A DNA stretch of 64,000 nucleotides, taken from positions 434,001 through 498,000 of the forward strand of contig CAWUJH010000001.1 in NCBI GenBank assembly GCA_963922875.1, read 5' to 3'. Below are positions 1-7,726 of this stretch, in pieces (position 1 is the stretch's first letter; every line of letters begins with the position of its first letter). Below the pieces are notes generated by a model that worked only from the letters and a program-made list of their open reading frames with translations, ran no database searches and was not told the DNA's origin. Source of the DNA: Ketobacter sp963922875. Its GTDB lineage: Bacteria; Pseudomonadota; Gammaproteobacteria; Pseudomonadales; Ketobacteraceae. A program made the translations under genes and the position numbers.

Positions 1-736
1 TCTGTATAGAAGAAAATAAACGCTGAACCAAGCCCTGCATAGTGGCACTATTCAGACGCCACTCAAACAGTGAACTGTACGCTGCAGAGTTCATGGTTGA
101 CCAGGAGGTTGCAATAGGTGGTGTTGCTAAAAACAACACCACCACTGCGACCGCCATAACCGCAGAGCGACCTAAGTATTGAACTGAAAATAACTTAAGC
201 GCCGTACCAAAAGATCGTTTAATTTTTACATTGAGCAAATCAACACTGTAGCACTCATCTAAAATCAGGTGGATAAGATATCCTGCGGACATAAACAATC
301 CCAGAAGCCAGGCATTCTCTGCTGATACACCCAAGCCCCAATAACAAAGCTGTACCTGAAGCAGGCCAAATAAGACAGCGGCTAATATGGAGTGAAACAC
401 GCCCCGATGTCGGGAAAACTTTTGGAAGCTGTACATCAGAGGAAACCGCACAACCCCGTAGATGAACCCCAAAGCTAGCCAAAGTTCAATAATTGATAAT
501 TGCGCCGATAACCAAAACATCGACAGCGCCATCAGAACAAAGGCAATAACATTAAAAAATAAACCTAAAACAAAAGAGTTATCCGAATCAATATCCGGCA
601 TTAAACTGCCCATCACACCCGTAGCCCAGAGCCCTAAGCTAAGGGATAATCCGCACAACCCGGTAGCGTAGCAAATGGTTGCCCCCATTCCAGTAACGAT
701 GGTTCCCACCAAAAAATGCGTATTAAAGTTCGCCAT
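1..736 (-). CDS. YdjM-like inner-membrane metal-dependent hydrolase (DUF457), 3' end beyond window
   Basis: The reading frame starts at ATG (736) and stays open to the window edge, giving at least 245 residues, so the C-terminus is missing. It is a multi-spanning membrane protein. Motifs typical of the YdjM/DUF457 family are visible: His7 in NTHFLVG, PDIDSDNS at 47-54, RHRGVFHS at 109-116 and HLILDE at 156-161, which supply the His/Asp residues expected for metal binding. The family is annotated as membrane-bound metal-dependent hydrolases of uncertain substrate; E. coli ydjM is SOS-induced. No LexA box was seen upstream here, only an inverted repeat CACTGC/GCAGTG. The family assignment is from motif recognition and the substrate is unknown. 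Confidence 0.75.
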   Translation of the reverse strand, partial: MANFNTHFLVGTIVTGMGATICYATGLCGLSLSLGLWATGVMGSLMPDIDSDNSFVLGLFFNVIAFVLMALSMFWLSAQLSIIELWLALGFIYGVVRFPLMYSFQKFSRHRGVFHSILAAVLFGLLQVQLCYWGLGVSAENAWLLGLFMSAGYLIHLILDECYSVDLLNVKIKRSFGTALKLFSVQYLGRSAVMAVAVVVLFLATPPIATSWSTMNSAAYSSLFEWRLNSATMQGLVQRLFSSIQ

Positions 737-1180
737 ACTTTATATCACTCACTGCAATTACCAAATCAGCGCAGTGTACTCTTAGCATAGTTAAAGCTCT
801 ACGTTTACATTTCTTTAGAATAACTCACCGCACTAAACCCGCCGGTTTAAAGCTTGGAACGGTAAGATCCGATGCAACTCTTAAAGACACACATCCAGCT
901 GGCACCGATAGTTTCTCCTATATAAAAATTATTGCATTTAAGACAATAGGTCGTTCTATTTGAATTTTAAATGACAAAGCTAAAAGCTATTGCAATTAGG
1001 CTTTCGCTCTAGTAATTTACTTCAGCACAAGGCGTACGATGGTATTTATTATTGGCGTCACTATGAAGGTTACTAATATATTACTCACAAAAAGGGCAAC
1101 ACCTGTAACCCGGTTACATATTTAGGATCTGTTATAAAACTGAAACGTTAAAGTTCAGTAATTATACAAAAGGAAGTGTT
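737..1180. other. Gene-free stretch with three inverted repeats
   Basis: No convincing coding region is seen. It is the divergent promoter region between the YdjM-like gene and the next gene. It contains CACTGC-N15-GCAGTG (750-776), the near-perfect palindrome TGTAACC-C-GGTTACA (1104-1118) and ACTGAA-N9-TTCAGT (1139-1159), just upstream of the ribosome-binding site AAGGAAG of the following gene. These may be operators; no regulator can be assigned. Confidence 0.4.
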
Positions 1181-1705
1181 ATGAATTACATCGCTATAGT
1201 GGCCGTAATAGGCACTTTAATGTTAGGAAGTTATTGGAATTATTCTCAATACAATTCAACTCAGACTGCTTTGAAAAAAATCGCAGACGCTCAGGAATCT
1301 ATAAGTAAAGATCTTGCAGCGGTGAATGAAACAATAGAGCAACTCACTTATCAACCTTATGAAAACGGCCAGTTAACCAAGGTTTCACGACCCGACAATA
1401 TCGAGTCTGTCGTTGAAGAAACAATCAGAAGAGAATTCTCAAAACTATCAAACAGCAATGTTGCTTTGAATCAGGAAGCCGATACGCAACCAACAAGCGA
1501 GTCCATAGCCGCGTTTGAAGAAGCCCTTTCAATTGCAAATACTGCGATTCAAGCAAGACGATGGACTGAAGCAGTGGCCATGGAAATCAGCCAAAAATCA
1601 GTACTTCTTACTCAGGATCAAAGGCAGGAAATCATAAAAGTGTGGACGCAGGCAATCGAAGAAGAATATTTATCAGTAGATGCTGCGCTATATCCACCAA
1701 TTTAG
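1181..1705 (+). CDS. Hypothetical membrane-anchored coiled-coil protein
   Basis: Product of 174 residues, not recognised. Residues 3-20 form a hydrophobic segment (IAIVAVIGTLMLGSYW) that would anchor the protein in the inner membrane. It is followed by a polar, heptad-like stretch (about 27-60, ending TIEQL) likely to form a coiled coil, and an acidic helical C-terminal half. ATG is preceded by AAGGAAG at good spacing. It stands alone, with 145 bases before the next gene on the same strand. No catalytic motif is visible, so no function is proposed. Confidence 0.65.
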   Translation: MNYIAIVAVIGTLMLGSYWNYSQYNSTQTALKKIADAQESISKDLAAVNETIEQLTYQPYENGQLTKVSRPDNIESVVEETIRREFSKLSNSNVALNQEADTQPTSESIAAFEEALSIANTAIQARRWTEAVAMEISQKSVLLTQDQRQEIIKVWTQAIEEEYLSVDAALYPPI

Positions 1706-1850
1706 TCTTAACCCAAGTTTTATTATTTAGAGATAAATTCAAAACACGTATTCAAGAATTGCTAACGGTATGAAGTACCTCGCAATCACTGGACAGCTAT
1801 GTCTTGTGCAAATCCACAATCAACTACTCTACATTATCTGAGGAAAAACA

Positions 1851-2219
1851 ATGAAAAAATGTAATTTTTTAATCGGCGCCGCAATATCAGTATTCGCTTT
1901 TATTGGAACTGCGAACGCAGCTACCATTCCCGTAACTGTCTCGAGTAATACAGCTAAAGGAACGTTCAACGTTGGCTTTACTTCTGGAGCAGGTTCAATA
2001 GGTGCCGAATTTTCTTCAAGCAGCAAGACGATTTTATTTAAGGCGACAAATCCATCGGGCAACACTTTGGCATGCTTTGTGAATCCTACCGATACAAATT
2101 ACCAAGAGGCAAAAGATATCTTTTACAGTTTAAAATTAGGCTCTTATTTAGTTTTTACAAGAAACAGTACCGGAAGATGCGGCGTTATTGTATTGAGAAA
2201 CTACTCTAATTATTTGTGA
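1851..2219 (+). CDS. Small secreted hypothetical protein
   Basis: 122 residues. A clear Sec signal peptide is visible: MKK, a hydrophobic core to about residue 20, and the AxA-type cleavage site GTANA at 19-23. The mature part (about 99 residues) is rich in Ser, Thr and Asn, with two Cys (CFVNP and RCGVI) that could form one disulfide, and looks like an all-beta exported protein. AGGAAAAAC precedes the ATG. A strong terminator follows immediately, so it is probably the last gene of its transcript. No family recognised. Confidence 0.65.
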   Translation: MKKCNFLIGAAISVFAFIGTANAATIPVTVSSNTAKGTFNVGFTSGAGSIGAEFSSSSKTILFKATNPSGNTLACFVNPTDTNYQEAKDIFYSLKLGSYLVFTRNSTGRCGVIVLRNYSNYL

Positions 2220-2229
2220 TACATCGCGT

Positions 2230-2258
2230 GTTACCGGGGTTACCCGGTAACATTTTCT
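2230..2258 (+). terminator. Rho-independent terminator
   Basis: Perfect 9-bp stem GTTACCGGG / CCCGGTAAC with a 4-base loop (GTTA), followed by CATTTTCT. It lies 10 bases after the stop codon of the small secreted protein gene and would end its transcript. Confidence 0.75.
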
Positions 2259-2504
2259 GCTGCTTTGAGGCTAACGATACGTAGACCGTTGCTATAATGA
2301 CTACGGGGTCAGGGTGTCCTGGAAACAGGTCTATGTGCACATCTTCCAAATGCCAATTAAAACTGCAAAGTGCTCCTCAATATCATTAGCACACTTCAGC
2401 AAATCATTATCAGACGGAATAAAAAATAGCGCTCCCATATAACTCTGATAGCGCAATTGGTGTAATAGCCGCGGGACGACCCAAGTACTGATTGACACAG
2501 TGAA

Positions 2505-3425
2505 CTACTGGCGACTTGCCTTTAACTGTGAGGGCGTCAGTCCAAATCGACGTTTGAATTTTTCCGCAAACCGCGATTGCGATTGATAGCCTACCCTTGC
2601 CGCCACATCGGCGATATTCATTTGAGTTTCTTGCAACAATCCAAGAGCAGACACTAAACGTACTTCCGCTAGAATATCACGAAAACTGGCGTCCTCCTGC
2701 TGCAGATGTCGACGCAATACGGATTCACTAGTACCCAGGCGCTGGCAAAGGGATTCAATGCGCCAGTCGAAGGCTGTGTCGGTAGCAACTATAGCGGCTA
2801 CTCTCTGGCGCCATAAGGGTTGTCGAGCCTGTAAAAGCTGGCCCAGCAATTGGTATTGCGCGCAAATAGCTAACAATTCCTGTTGCCGTAAATCGTTGAC
2901 TACCAAATCCATGGTTTGTTGCTTCATGCACCAGGTTAAGCGCTGAGACAACGCCACCAGCAAAGCTTCTGGGGCTGCGTGAATGATGGTTTGAGAGGGC
3001 GTGTCCCAATTAATAGATTGTCCATAACTCTGTAGAAAACGGCTCACCGTTTCAGGAAAAAAACTCAGGCATAATGCAAAATATCGGGTTGTTGCTGGAG
3101 CGGGTAAATTTTCAAACTCAATTTCAGTATTGGCAGGCAGTAGTAGAATATTGCCAGCGGTCGCAGAAAACACCTGTGTCGTTGAATGAAGTCGCTTCTC
3201 ACCTTCTACCACTAAAATTAGCGAAGGGTGATGGATAGGAACCCGGTGAATATGCTGGGGGTGACAACAATGAAAAACGCCCATTTGCCCCAAGGGCTTA
3301 AGATTATCTGAAGCCAGATGATGGCTTAGCTGTTCACGGATATGGGCGAGCACATTCTGCTCCGTGTGCGAATAACTGTTACTCAGGTTTAGACTCCCCG
3401 ATGTATGATTTATAAATCTTCCCAA
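2505..3425 (-). CDS. AraC-family transcriptional regulator with cupin-like sensor domain
   Basis: 306 residues. The N-terminal half (about 45-140) resembles the cupin-like ligand-binding domain of AraC regulators, with a HCCHPQHIHRVP stretch and a beta-rich core. The C-terminal 85 residues (about 220-303) carry the two helix-turn-helix motifs, ending in the family signature VGYQSQSRFAEKFKRRFGLTP. TTG at 3425 is the longest start; it has only a weak ribosome-binding site, so the true start may be slightly downstream. The gene points away from the exported proteins on its left and lies downstream of another AraC gene on the same strand. Target genes are unknown. Confidence 0.85.
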   Translation of the reverse strand: MGRFINHTSGSLNLSNSYSHTEQNVLAHIREQLSHHLASDNLKPLGQMGVFHCCHPQHIHRVPIHHPSLILVVEGEKRLHSTTQVFSATAGNILLLPANTEIEFENLPAPATTRYFALCLSFFPETVSRFLQSYGQSINWDTPSQTIIHAAPEALLVALSQRLTWCMKQQTMDLVVNDLRQQELLAICAQYQLLGQLLQARQPLWRQRVAAIVATDTAFDWRIESLCQRLGTSESVLRRHLQQEDASFRDILAEVRLVSALGLLQETQMNIADVAARVGYQSQSRFAEKFKRRFGLTPSQLKASRQ

Positions 3426-3520
3426 CCTATGAGTAACCTTTGGGGAAACTCCATTCCTGTAATGCTAACAAAGAAAGTCAAAAAAAAGAAATTACTTGAT
3501 TGATCTTACTACGGTTGAAA

Positions 3521-4543
3521 TCAGGATATTTCTTCAGCTGAATTTTGATTGCGATAGACACCCGGACTCATACCCAAGCGCCGTTGGCTGAAGCGGTAGA
3601 AACTTCGAATATCATTGAAACCCAGTAAAGATGGAATTTCTTGCAGACTAAGTGCCGAATTCGACAGGTGATGATCGGCTAATACGTAGCGCACATCATC
3701 GAGTATTTCATTGAATGAAGTTCCTTCAGATTTTAACTTTCTTTGTAAGGTGCGGTCGGATATGCACATCCGCTCAGCAAGCTCTTTACGTCTGGGCTCT
3801 CCTTGCTTAATATTTTGAAATAATTCCACGAAAACTTTGGCTCGCATGGATGTTTTTTCCAGGCGAGCTACCTGTGTTTCTAAATATTGTTTTTGAACAG
3901 CGTACATTTCTGCACTGGCGGTAGGTATGGGTAAGTTCAAATCCGATGCACTAATAAGAATTTGAGTTTGCGGCTGATTAAAACGAGGTGCAACATTAAA
4001 AATGTCCTGGTAAGTATCCTTAGCATCCTGCGCATCGAACGCCCAATCAAGTTGCAATGGGTAAATATCCCTGCGCGTCAACCAGGAGAAAAGGCGCAGA
4101 ATCATTAAGCATCCAAATCCCAGCCGAGTACGATAGGTGGTATTACTATACAGCACATCCACGCATAACCAGACGCCAGCAGGATCACTTTTAATTCCCA
4201 GCTTAACACCACTGGAAACAACCGCAAAATACCGGGTCATGAGTTCGACGGCATCCTTCAACGTCGCGCAGGCCGACATCCCGTAGCCTATTTGATAGAA
4301 ACCCAATAACCGATCACATAATTGAACATTAAGCCCCAAGTATGGGTTGTTTGAAAGCTCAACGGCGCTGTCCCATAATTTACCAAGCACCTGGATCGGA
4401 AAATAACGGTCTGCTTGATTGAACGTCAACTCGCCTAATTCGGCGTGCTCCAGTAGCTGTTCAGTATTGACGCCTTCGTGCGCAAACATTTCACACAGCG
4501 TTTTTAACCAAGCTGAAGATACGATTACATTATCACTAGCCAT
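3521..4543 (-). CDS. AraC-family transcriptional regulator (OruR/arabinose-binding-like N-terminus)
   Basis: 340 residues. The long N-terminal region (about 20-215) matches the layout of AraC regulators with the so-called arabinose-binding domain, as in OruR/ArgR-type proteins. The C-terminal HTH region (about 245-335) ends in LLGFNDIRSFYRFSQRRLGMSPGVYR, read as consecutive motifs LLGFNDIRSF and RRLGMSP. It is divergent from the M19 dipeptidase gene with 184 bases between starts, the usual arrangement for an AraC protein controlling its neighbour, so regulation of the dipeptidase is a reasonable inference. No ligand is known from sequence. Confidence 0.85.
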   Translation of the reverse strand: MASDNVIVSSAWLKTLCEMFAHEGVNTEQLLEHAELGELTFNQADRYFPIQVLGKLWDSAVELSNNPYLGLNVQLCDRLLGFYQIGYGMSACATLKDAVELMTRYFAVVSSGVKLGIKSDPAGVWLCVDVLYSNTTYRTRLGFGCLMILRLFSWLTRRDIYPLQLDWAFDAQDAKDTYQDIFNVAPRFNQPQTQILISASDLNLPIPTASAEMYAVQKQYLETQVARLEKTSMRAKVFVELFQNIKQGEPRRKELAERMCISDRTLQRKLKSEGTSFNEILDDVRYVLADHHLSNSALSLQEIPSLLGFNDIRSFYRFSQRRLGMSPGVYRNQNSAEEIS

Positions 4544-4727
4544 GGACTCCCCCCAAAATCGTACGGTCTATAGCGTATTGGCTATGTACTGTCCATTATA
4601 TGTCTTTTATTGTCAGATTCATTTCTACTCTAAACATATATTATCCATATCCTGCTGTTATTGGTTGAGTTCGTTTACAGCCATTTGACCAGCAGATTTA
4701 CTAATGGGGTAAGTTAAGGGGATATGC

Positions 4728-6335
4728 GTGAAAACTTTTAATAAAGTGTTGGTTTTATTGACAAATACGGCGATGGCCGTGTCATTGTCTGGCTGTGGTG
4801 ATCCGGATGGGGTGTATCATCAGACGATTGAATATTTCGGTGCCCGTACAGAAAACCCGGATCCAACGCCTCCAAGCAGTGAAATTCAAGCTATCCATAA
4901 CGCGGCACCTTTCATCATCGATCTACATAACGATACGCTCTTGCACCCCGATGACAACGGTGAAGACCTGTATCGTTTACTGGTGAATGAAGAGCGAGAA
5001 GGGCATACCGATGTCAATCGCCTGCTCGAAGGTAACATGGCCTTACAAGTTTTTGCGGCCAACAGTAAAGGTTCGCTAGATGTTATTGGCGACGCACTTC
5101 CCTGGGTTACGGGTTACTACGACGATGCTGAAGGTGTTTATGGTGAACCGGGTGCTCAATTGTCACGCTATAATTTCGTTCGGGATCCCAATGTAGCCGC
5201 CTATGATGATGAGAAAGATCCTTACGAAAGCCAATATCAGCCCATTGGCATGAAGCGAGATCTGGCCACTTATATCTATCGGTTAGCTGGAATGCCCTGT
5301 AGCACCTGGTATGAGGATGGCAACTGGTCATTAGATTGGGGTGTTACTCCAAGCTGCGACTCATTTGATCCAAACCGTATGTATGTCGAGCGTCTGCTTG
5401 AGACGGCGCGCAAGCTCAAACGAGCGGAAGACCGCGATCCAAGGCTTACGATTATTCGATCTAATGCAGACCTCATTAATCTTGAGCAACGCCGTCAGGC
5501 CGGTGAAAACATTTTAGGGGCTATGCTTTCAACTGAGGGGGTATATTTTCGCAGTGATGATTCCACGTCAGAAGGCCAACAGCTAATGATAAGTATCTAT
5601 AACGAATTATATGAGGCTGGGTACCGAATGTTTGCCCTCACTCATTTTATCGATAATGACTATGGTGGCTCATCGACGGGAATGGCGCGCGCAGAAGGAG
5701 CAGCGGGAAGAGAACTGAAACCTGAGGGTCACCGGTTTGCGCAATTGGTTATCGACAACCGTACTATATTAGATTTGGCTCATGCATCAAAATCGACCTT
5801 TGCGGCATTGGTCGAGGAAGCGAGAAACGCGCAACCTCCGGTGCCAGTGATTTATTCTCACGGTGGGCTTTCAGATATTCCGGGAACTGATGAAACTTGT
5901 GCAAATTCCAGAAATATTGACGACCTGCAAATTTTAGATGTCGCTTCCACAGGAGGTGTTGTCGGCGTGGGATTTTCCAATGCGTTTGTCTGTGATACAA
6001 AGCCAATAGCATGGGCCACTGCAATTCGGCATGCGGTGGATATCATTGATAACGCAGCATTACGTTTACACGACGACCCCTATGACCCAAACCGAATTCA
6101 CGCCAGTGAAACTGAACGCCTACATGGGATTGACCATGTTGCACTAGGGACTGACTATGATGGTGGCATTGATGCGTACACGGATGTCGACGACCTGAAC
6201 CAATATACTGAAGCCTTGGTCTGTGAGAAGAAATGGTATCGACCGAATTGTTTGGACAATCCATTCACTCCAGAAGAAGCCTATAAAATATTGGGCGGCA
6301 ATTCCTTAAGAGTTATGAAATCGATACTAAATTAA
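4728..6335 (+). CDS. Membrane dipeptidase (peptidase M19), lipoprotein
   Basis: 535 residues, longer than typical renal-type dipeptidases (about 330-420). GTG start preceded by AAGGGGAT. A lipoprotein signal peptide ends in the lipobox LSGC (Cys23), so the enzyme is probably tethered in the periplasm or outer membrane. Zinc-site motifs of M19 are present: DLHNDTLLH (His67, Asp69), a bridging Glu in LSTEGVYF, His in YSHGG, and GTDYDGG near the C-terminus. M19 enzymes cleave dipeptides, including those with D-residues. The insertion between about 95 and 225 contains several Cys (MPCSTWYED, SCDSFDP) and is not standard. The gene is followed on the same strand by a CapA-like gene after a hairpin. 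Confidence 0.88.
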   Translation: MKTFNKVLVLLTNTAMAVSLSGCGDPDGVYHQTIEYFGARTENPDPTPPSSEIQAIHNAAPFIIDLHNDTLLHPDDNGEDLYRLLVNEEREGHTDVNRLLEGNMALQVFAANSKGSLDVIGDALPWVTGYYDDAEGVYGEPGAQLSRYNFVRDPNVAAYDDEKDPYESQYQPIGMKRDLATYIYRLAGMPCSTWYEDGNWSLDWGVTPSCDSFDPNRMYVERLLETARKLKRAEDRDPRLTIIRSNADLINLEQRRQAGENILGAMLSTEGVYFRSDDSTSEGQQLMISIYNELYEAGYRMFALTHFIDNDYGGSSTGMARAEGAAGRELKPEGHRFAQLVIDNRTILDLAHASKSTFAALVEEARNAQPPVPVIYSHGGLSDIPGTDETCANSRNIDDLQILDVASTGGVVGVGFSNAFVCDTKPIAWATAIRHAVDIIDNAALRLHDDPYDPNRIHASETERLHGIDHVALGTDYDGGIDAYTDVDDLNQYTEALVCEKKWYRPNCLDNPFTPEEAYKILGGNSLRVMKSILN

Positions 6336-6354
6336 TTATTCACTGCGAACGGCG

Positions 6355-6384
6355 AAATACCTCGACTTAAGGGTCGAGGTATTT
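6355..6384 (+). terminator. Perfect 12-bp hairpin between dipeptidase and CapA-like genes
   Basis: AAATACCTCGAC and GTCGAGGTATTT pair perfectly around a 6-base loop (TTAAGG). It lies 20 bases after the dipeptidase stop and immediately before the Shine-Dalgarno AGGAGA of the next gene. No U-tract follows beyond the terminal ATTT. It may be a partial terminator, a processing site or an mRNA 3'-end stabiliser. Confidence 0.5.
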
Positions 6385-6399
6385 GACAGGAGAAGCATC

Positions 6400-7641
6400 T
6401 TGAAAAATTTGAAGTATGCGCTGACCGCCACTGGTTTGGCGGCAATGGCGTCCATCTCAGCAACACCAATACAGGCCGCCACAACCTGTGATGCATCCTG
6501 CATTTGGCAAGCGCTAGAATGGTCATTTTACTATGTCGTGCCTTCCACGGACAATGAAGCCAACATTCAGGGTATGCCATCACACAAACAGTTAGTACCC
6601 CTATCACTACGCAATCCAGAAACAGAAAAGCGAGTTCTTCTGCTGGGCGATCTCAAGGCAATGAATTCTGATACACCACCTTGGGTCCACCCCGATATAC
6701 GAGCACTCATGGCAAGCGCCGACTTAGTGCTACTTAATATTGAAGCGCCGGTCACTCTACCCGATCCTGCCAATAACAGCACCAATGGCTTGGATCTAAA
6801 TCTCAACCAATCATTCAATTTTCAAGCGTCGGAAGCATTCCTGCGCTCCACCTACGCGCAATACTGTATCGATCCTAATAAACTAATTACTACGGTTGCT
6901 AACAATCACGCCGGTGATAGGGAACAAGCAGGATGGGACCAAACCTTAGCGTCACTAACCACCATGGTTGGCAAACCAGCCGCTATTGTCGGTAATCAGG
7001 TCAATGGATATGCCAAAGTGGAAACTATTGATTTAGATAATTTAAGGTTCGGGATTGTAGGCTGGACTCAAGTTGAGAATACAAACCTTGAGAACGCTTG
7101 GACACGGCTTGAAGACGTGCAATCCACGACATTTGGTATTAAAAACCTGAAAAGTTCATTAGGAATAGATACCCTAATTGGCGCTGTTCATTGGGAAAGG
7201 GAATTTCACCATTTCCCAGAAGCGGCAACGCAGCAAACAGCTAGCAACCTGATTAATAATTTCGGTTTTGATATCATAGCTGGTCACCACCCCCACGTGC
7301 TACAACCGTTAGAGCAGATCGATGACGGTTTTGTATTTTACAGCCTGGGTAGCATATCGGCGAACTACTCGAATTTTTATGGTCAACTATTTGGTATTAC
7401 CGAAGTTGTTCTTAGTGAAACCGGTGCGTTGGTTGAGTACCAGGTTCATCCTTATGTTCAGCGCAATAACGATAACGTCCTACCCGGTACAATCCAATGC
7501 CCTGACGGACGTACGGTTACCGATCTATCCAGAGAAACGAAGTGGGAGATCGTGCCTATCTCAGAGATCAATAATTTTTGGGGTACCAGAACCAGTTTGC
7601 AGGAGCGCTTTGATTTGGTATTCCCACCAGAAACCAACTAG
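6400..7641 (+). CDS. CapA-family metallophosphatase-like protein (PGA_cap)
   Basis: 413 residues. TTG start chosen because AGGAGA lies 8-9 bases upstream; a typical signal peptide follows (cleavage near IQAATT, about 27), so the protein is exported. CapA/PgsA-type motifs are visible: LLLGDLKA with downstream LLNIEAPVT, the NNHAGDRE metal-site motif (about 168-175), HWEREF, and the GHHPHVLQPLE block followed by FYSLGS. In capsule systems CapA proteins take part in poly-gamma-glutamate synthesis or handling; many homologues outside capsule loci have unknown roles, and no capBC is nearby. Pairing with an M19 dipeptidase suggests peptide or poly-amino-acid turnover, which is inference. Confidence 0.8.
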   Translation: MKNLKYALTATGLAAMASISATPIQAATTCDASCIWQALEWSFYYVVPSTDNEANIQGMPSHKQLVPLSLRNPETEKRVLLLGDLKAMNSDTPPWVHPDIRALMASADLVLLNIEAPVTLPDPANNSTNGLDLNLNQSFNFQASEAFLRSTYAQYCIDPNKLITTVANNHAGDREQAGWDQTLASLTTMVGKPAAIVGNQVNGYAKVETIDLDNLRFGIVGWTQVENTNLENAWTRLEDVQSTTFGIKNLKSSLGIDTLIGAVHWEREFHHFPEAATQQTASNLINNFGFDIIAGHHPHVLQPLEQIDDGFVFYSLGSISANYSNFYGQLFGITEVVLSETGALVEYQVHPYVQRNNDNVLPGTIQCPDGRTVTDLSRETKWEIVPISEINNFWGTRTSLQERFDLVFPPETN

Positions 7642-7726
7642 GGCTTATCGCACTGATCTGATTTAAGCCATGGCGGTACAGCTACGTCGCGTATCACCAT
7701 GGCATTATGACTGGGCCTCAAGCCCC

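Noticed and set aside
4419..4688. Plus-strand frame of 89 codons across the AraC/dipeptidase promoter
   Set aside because: It starts inside the AraC coding region on the opposite strand and has no protein-like features.
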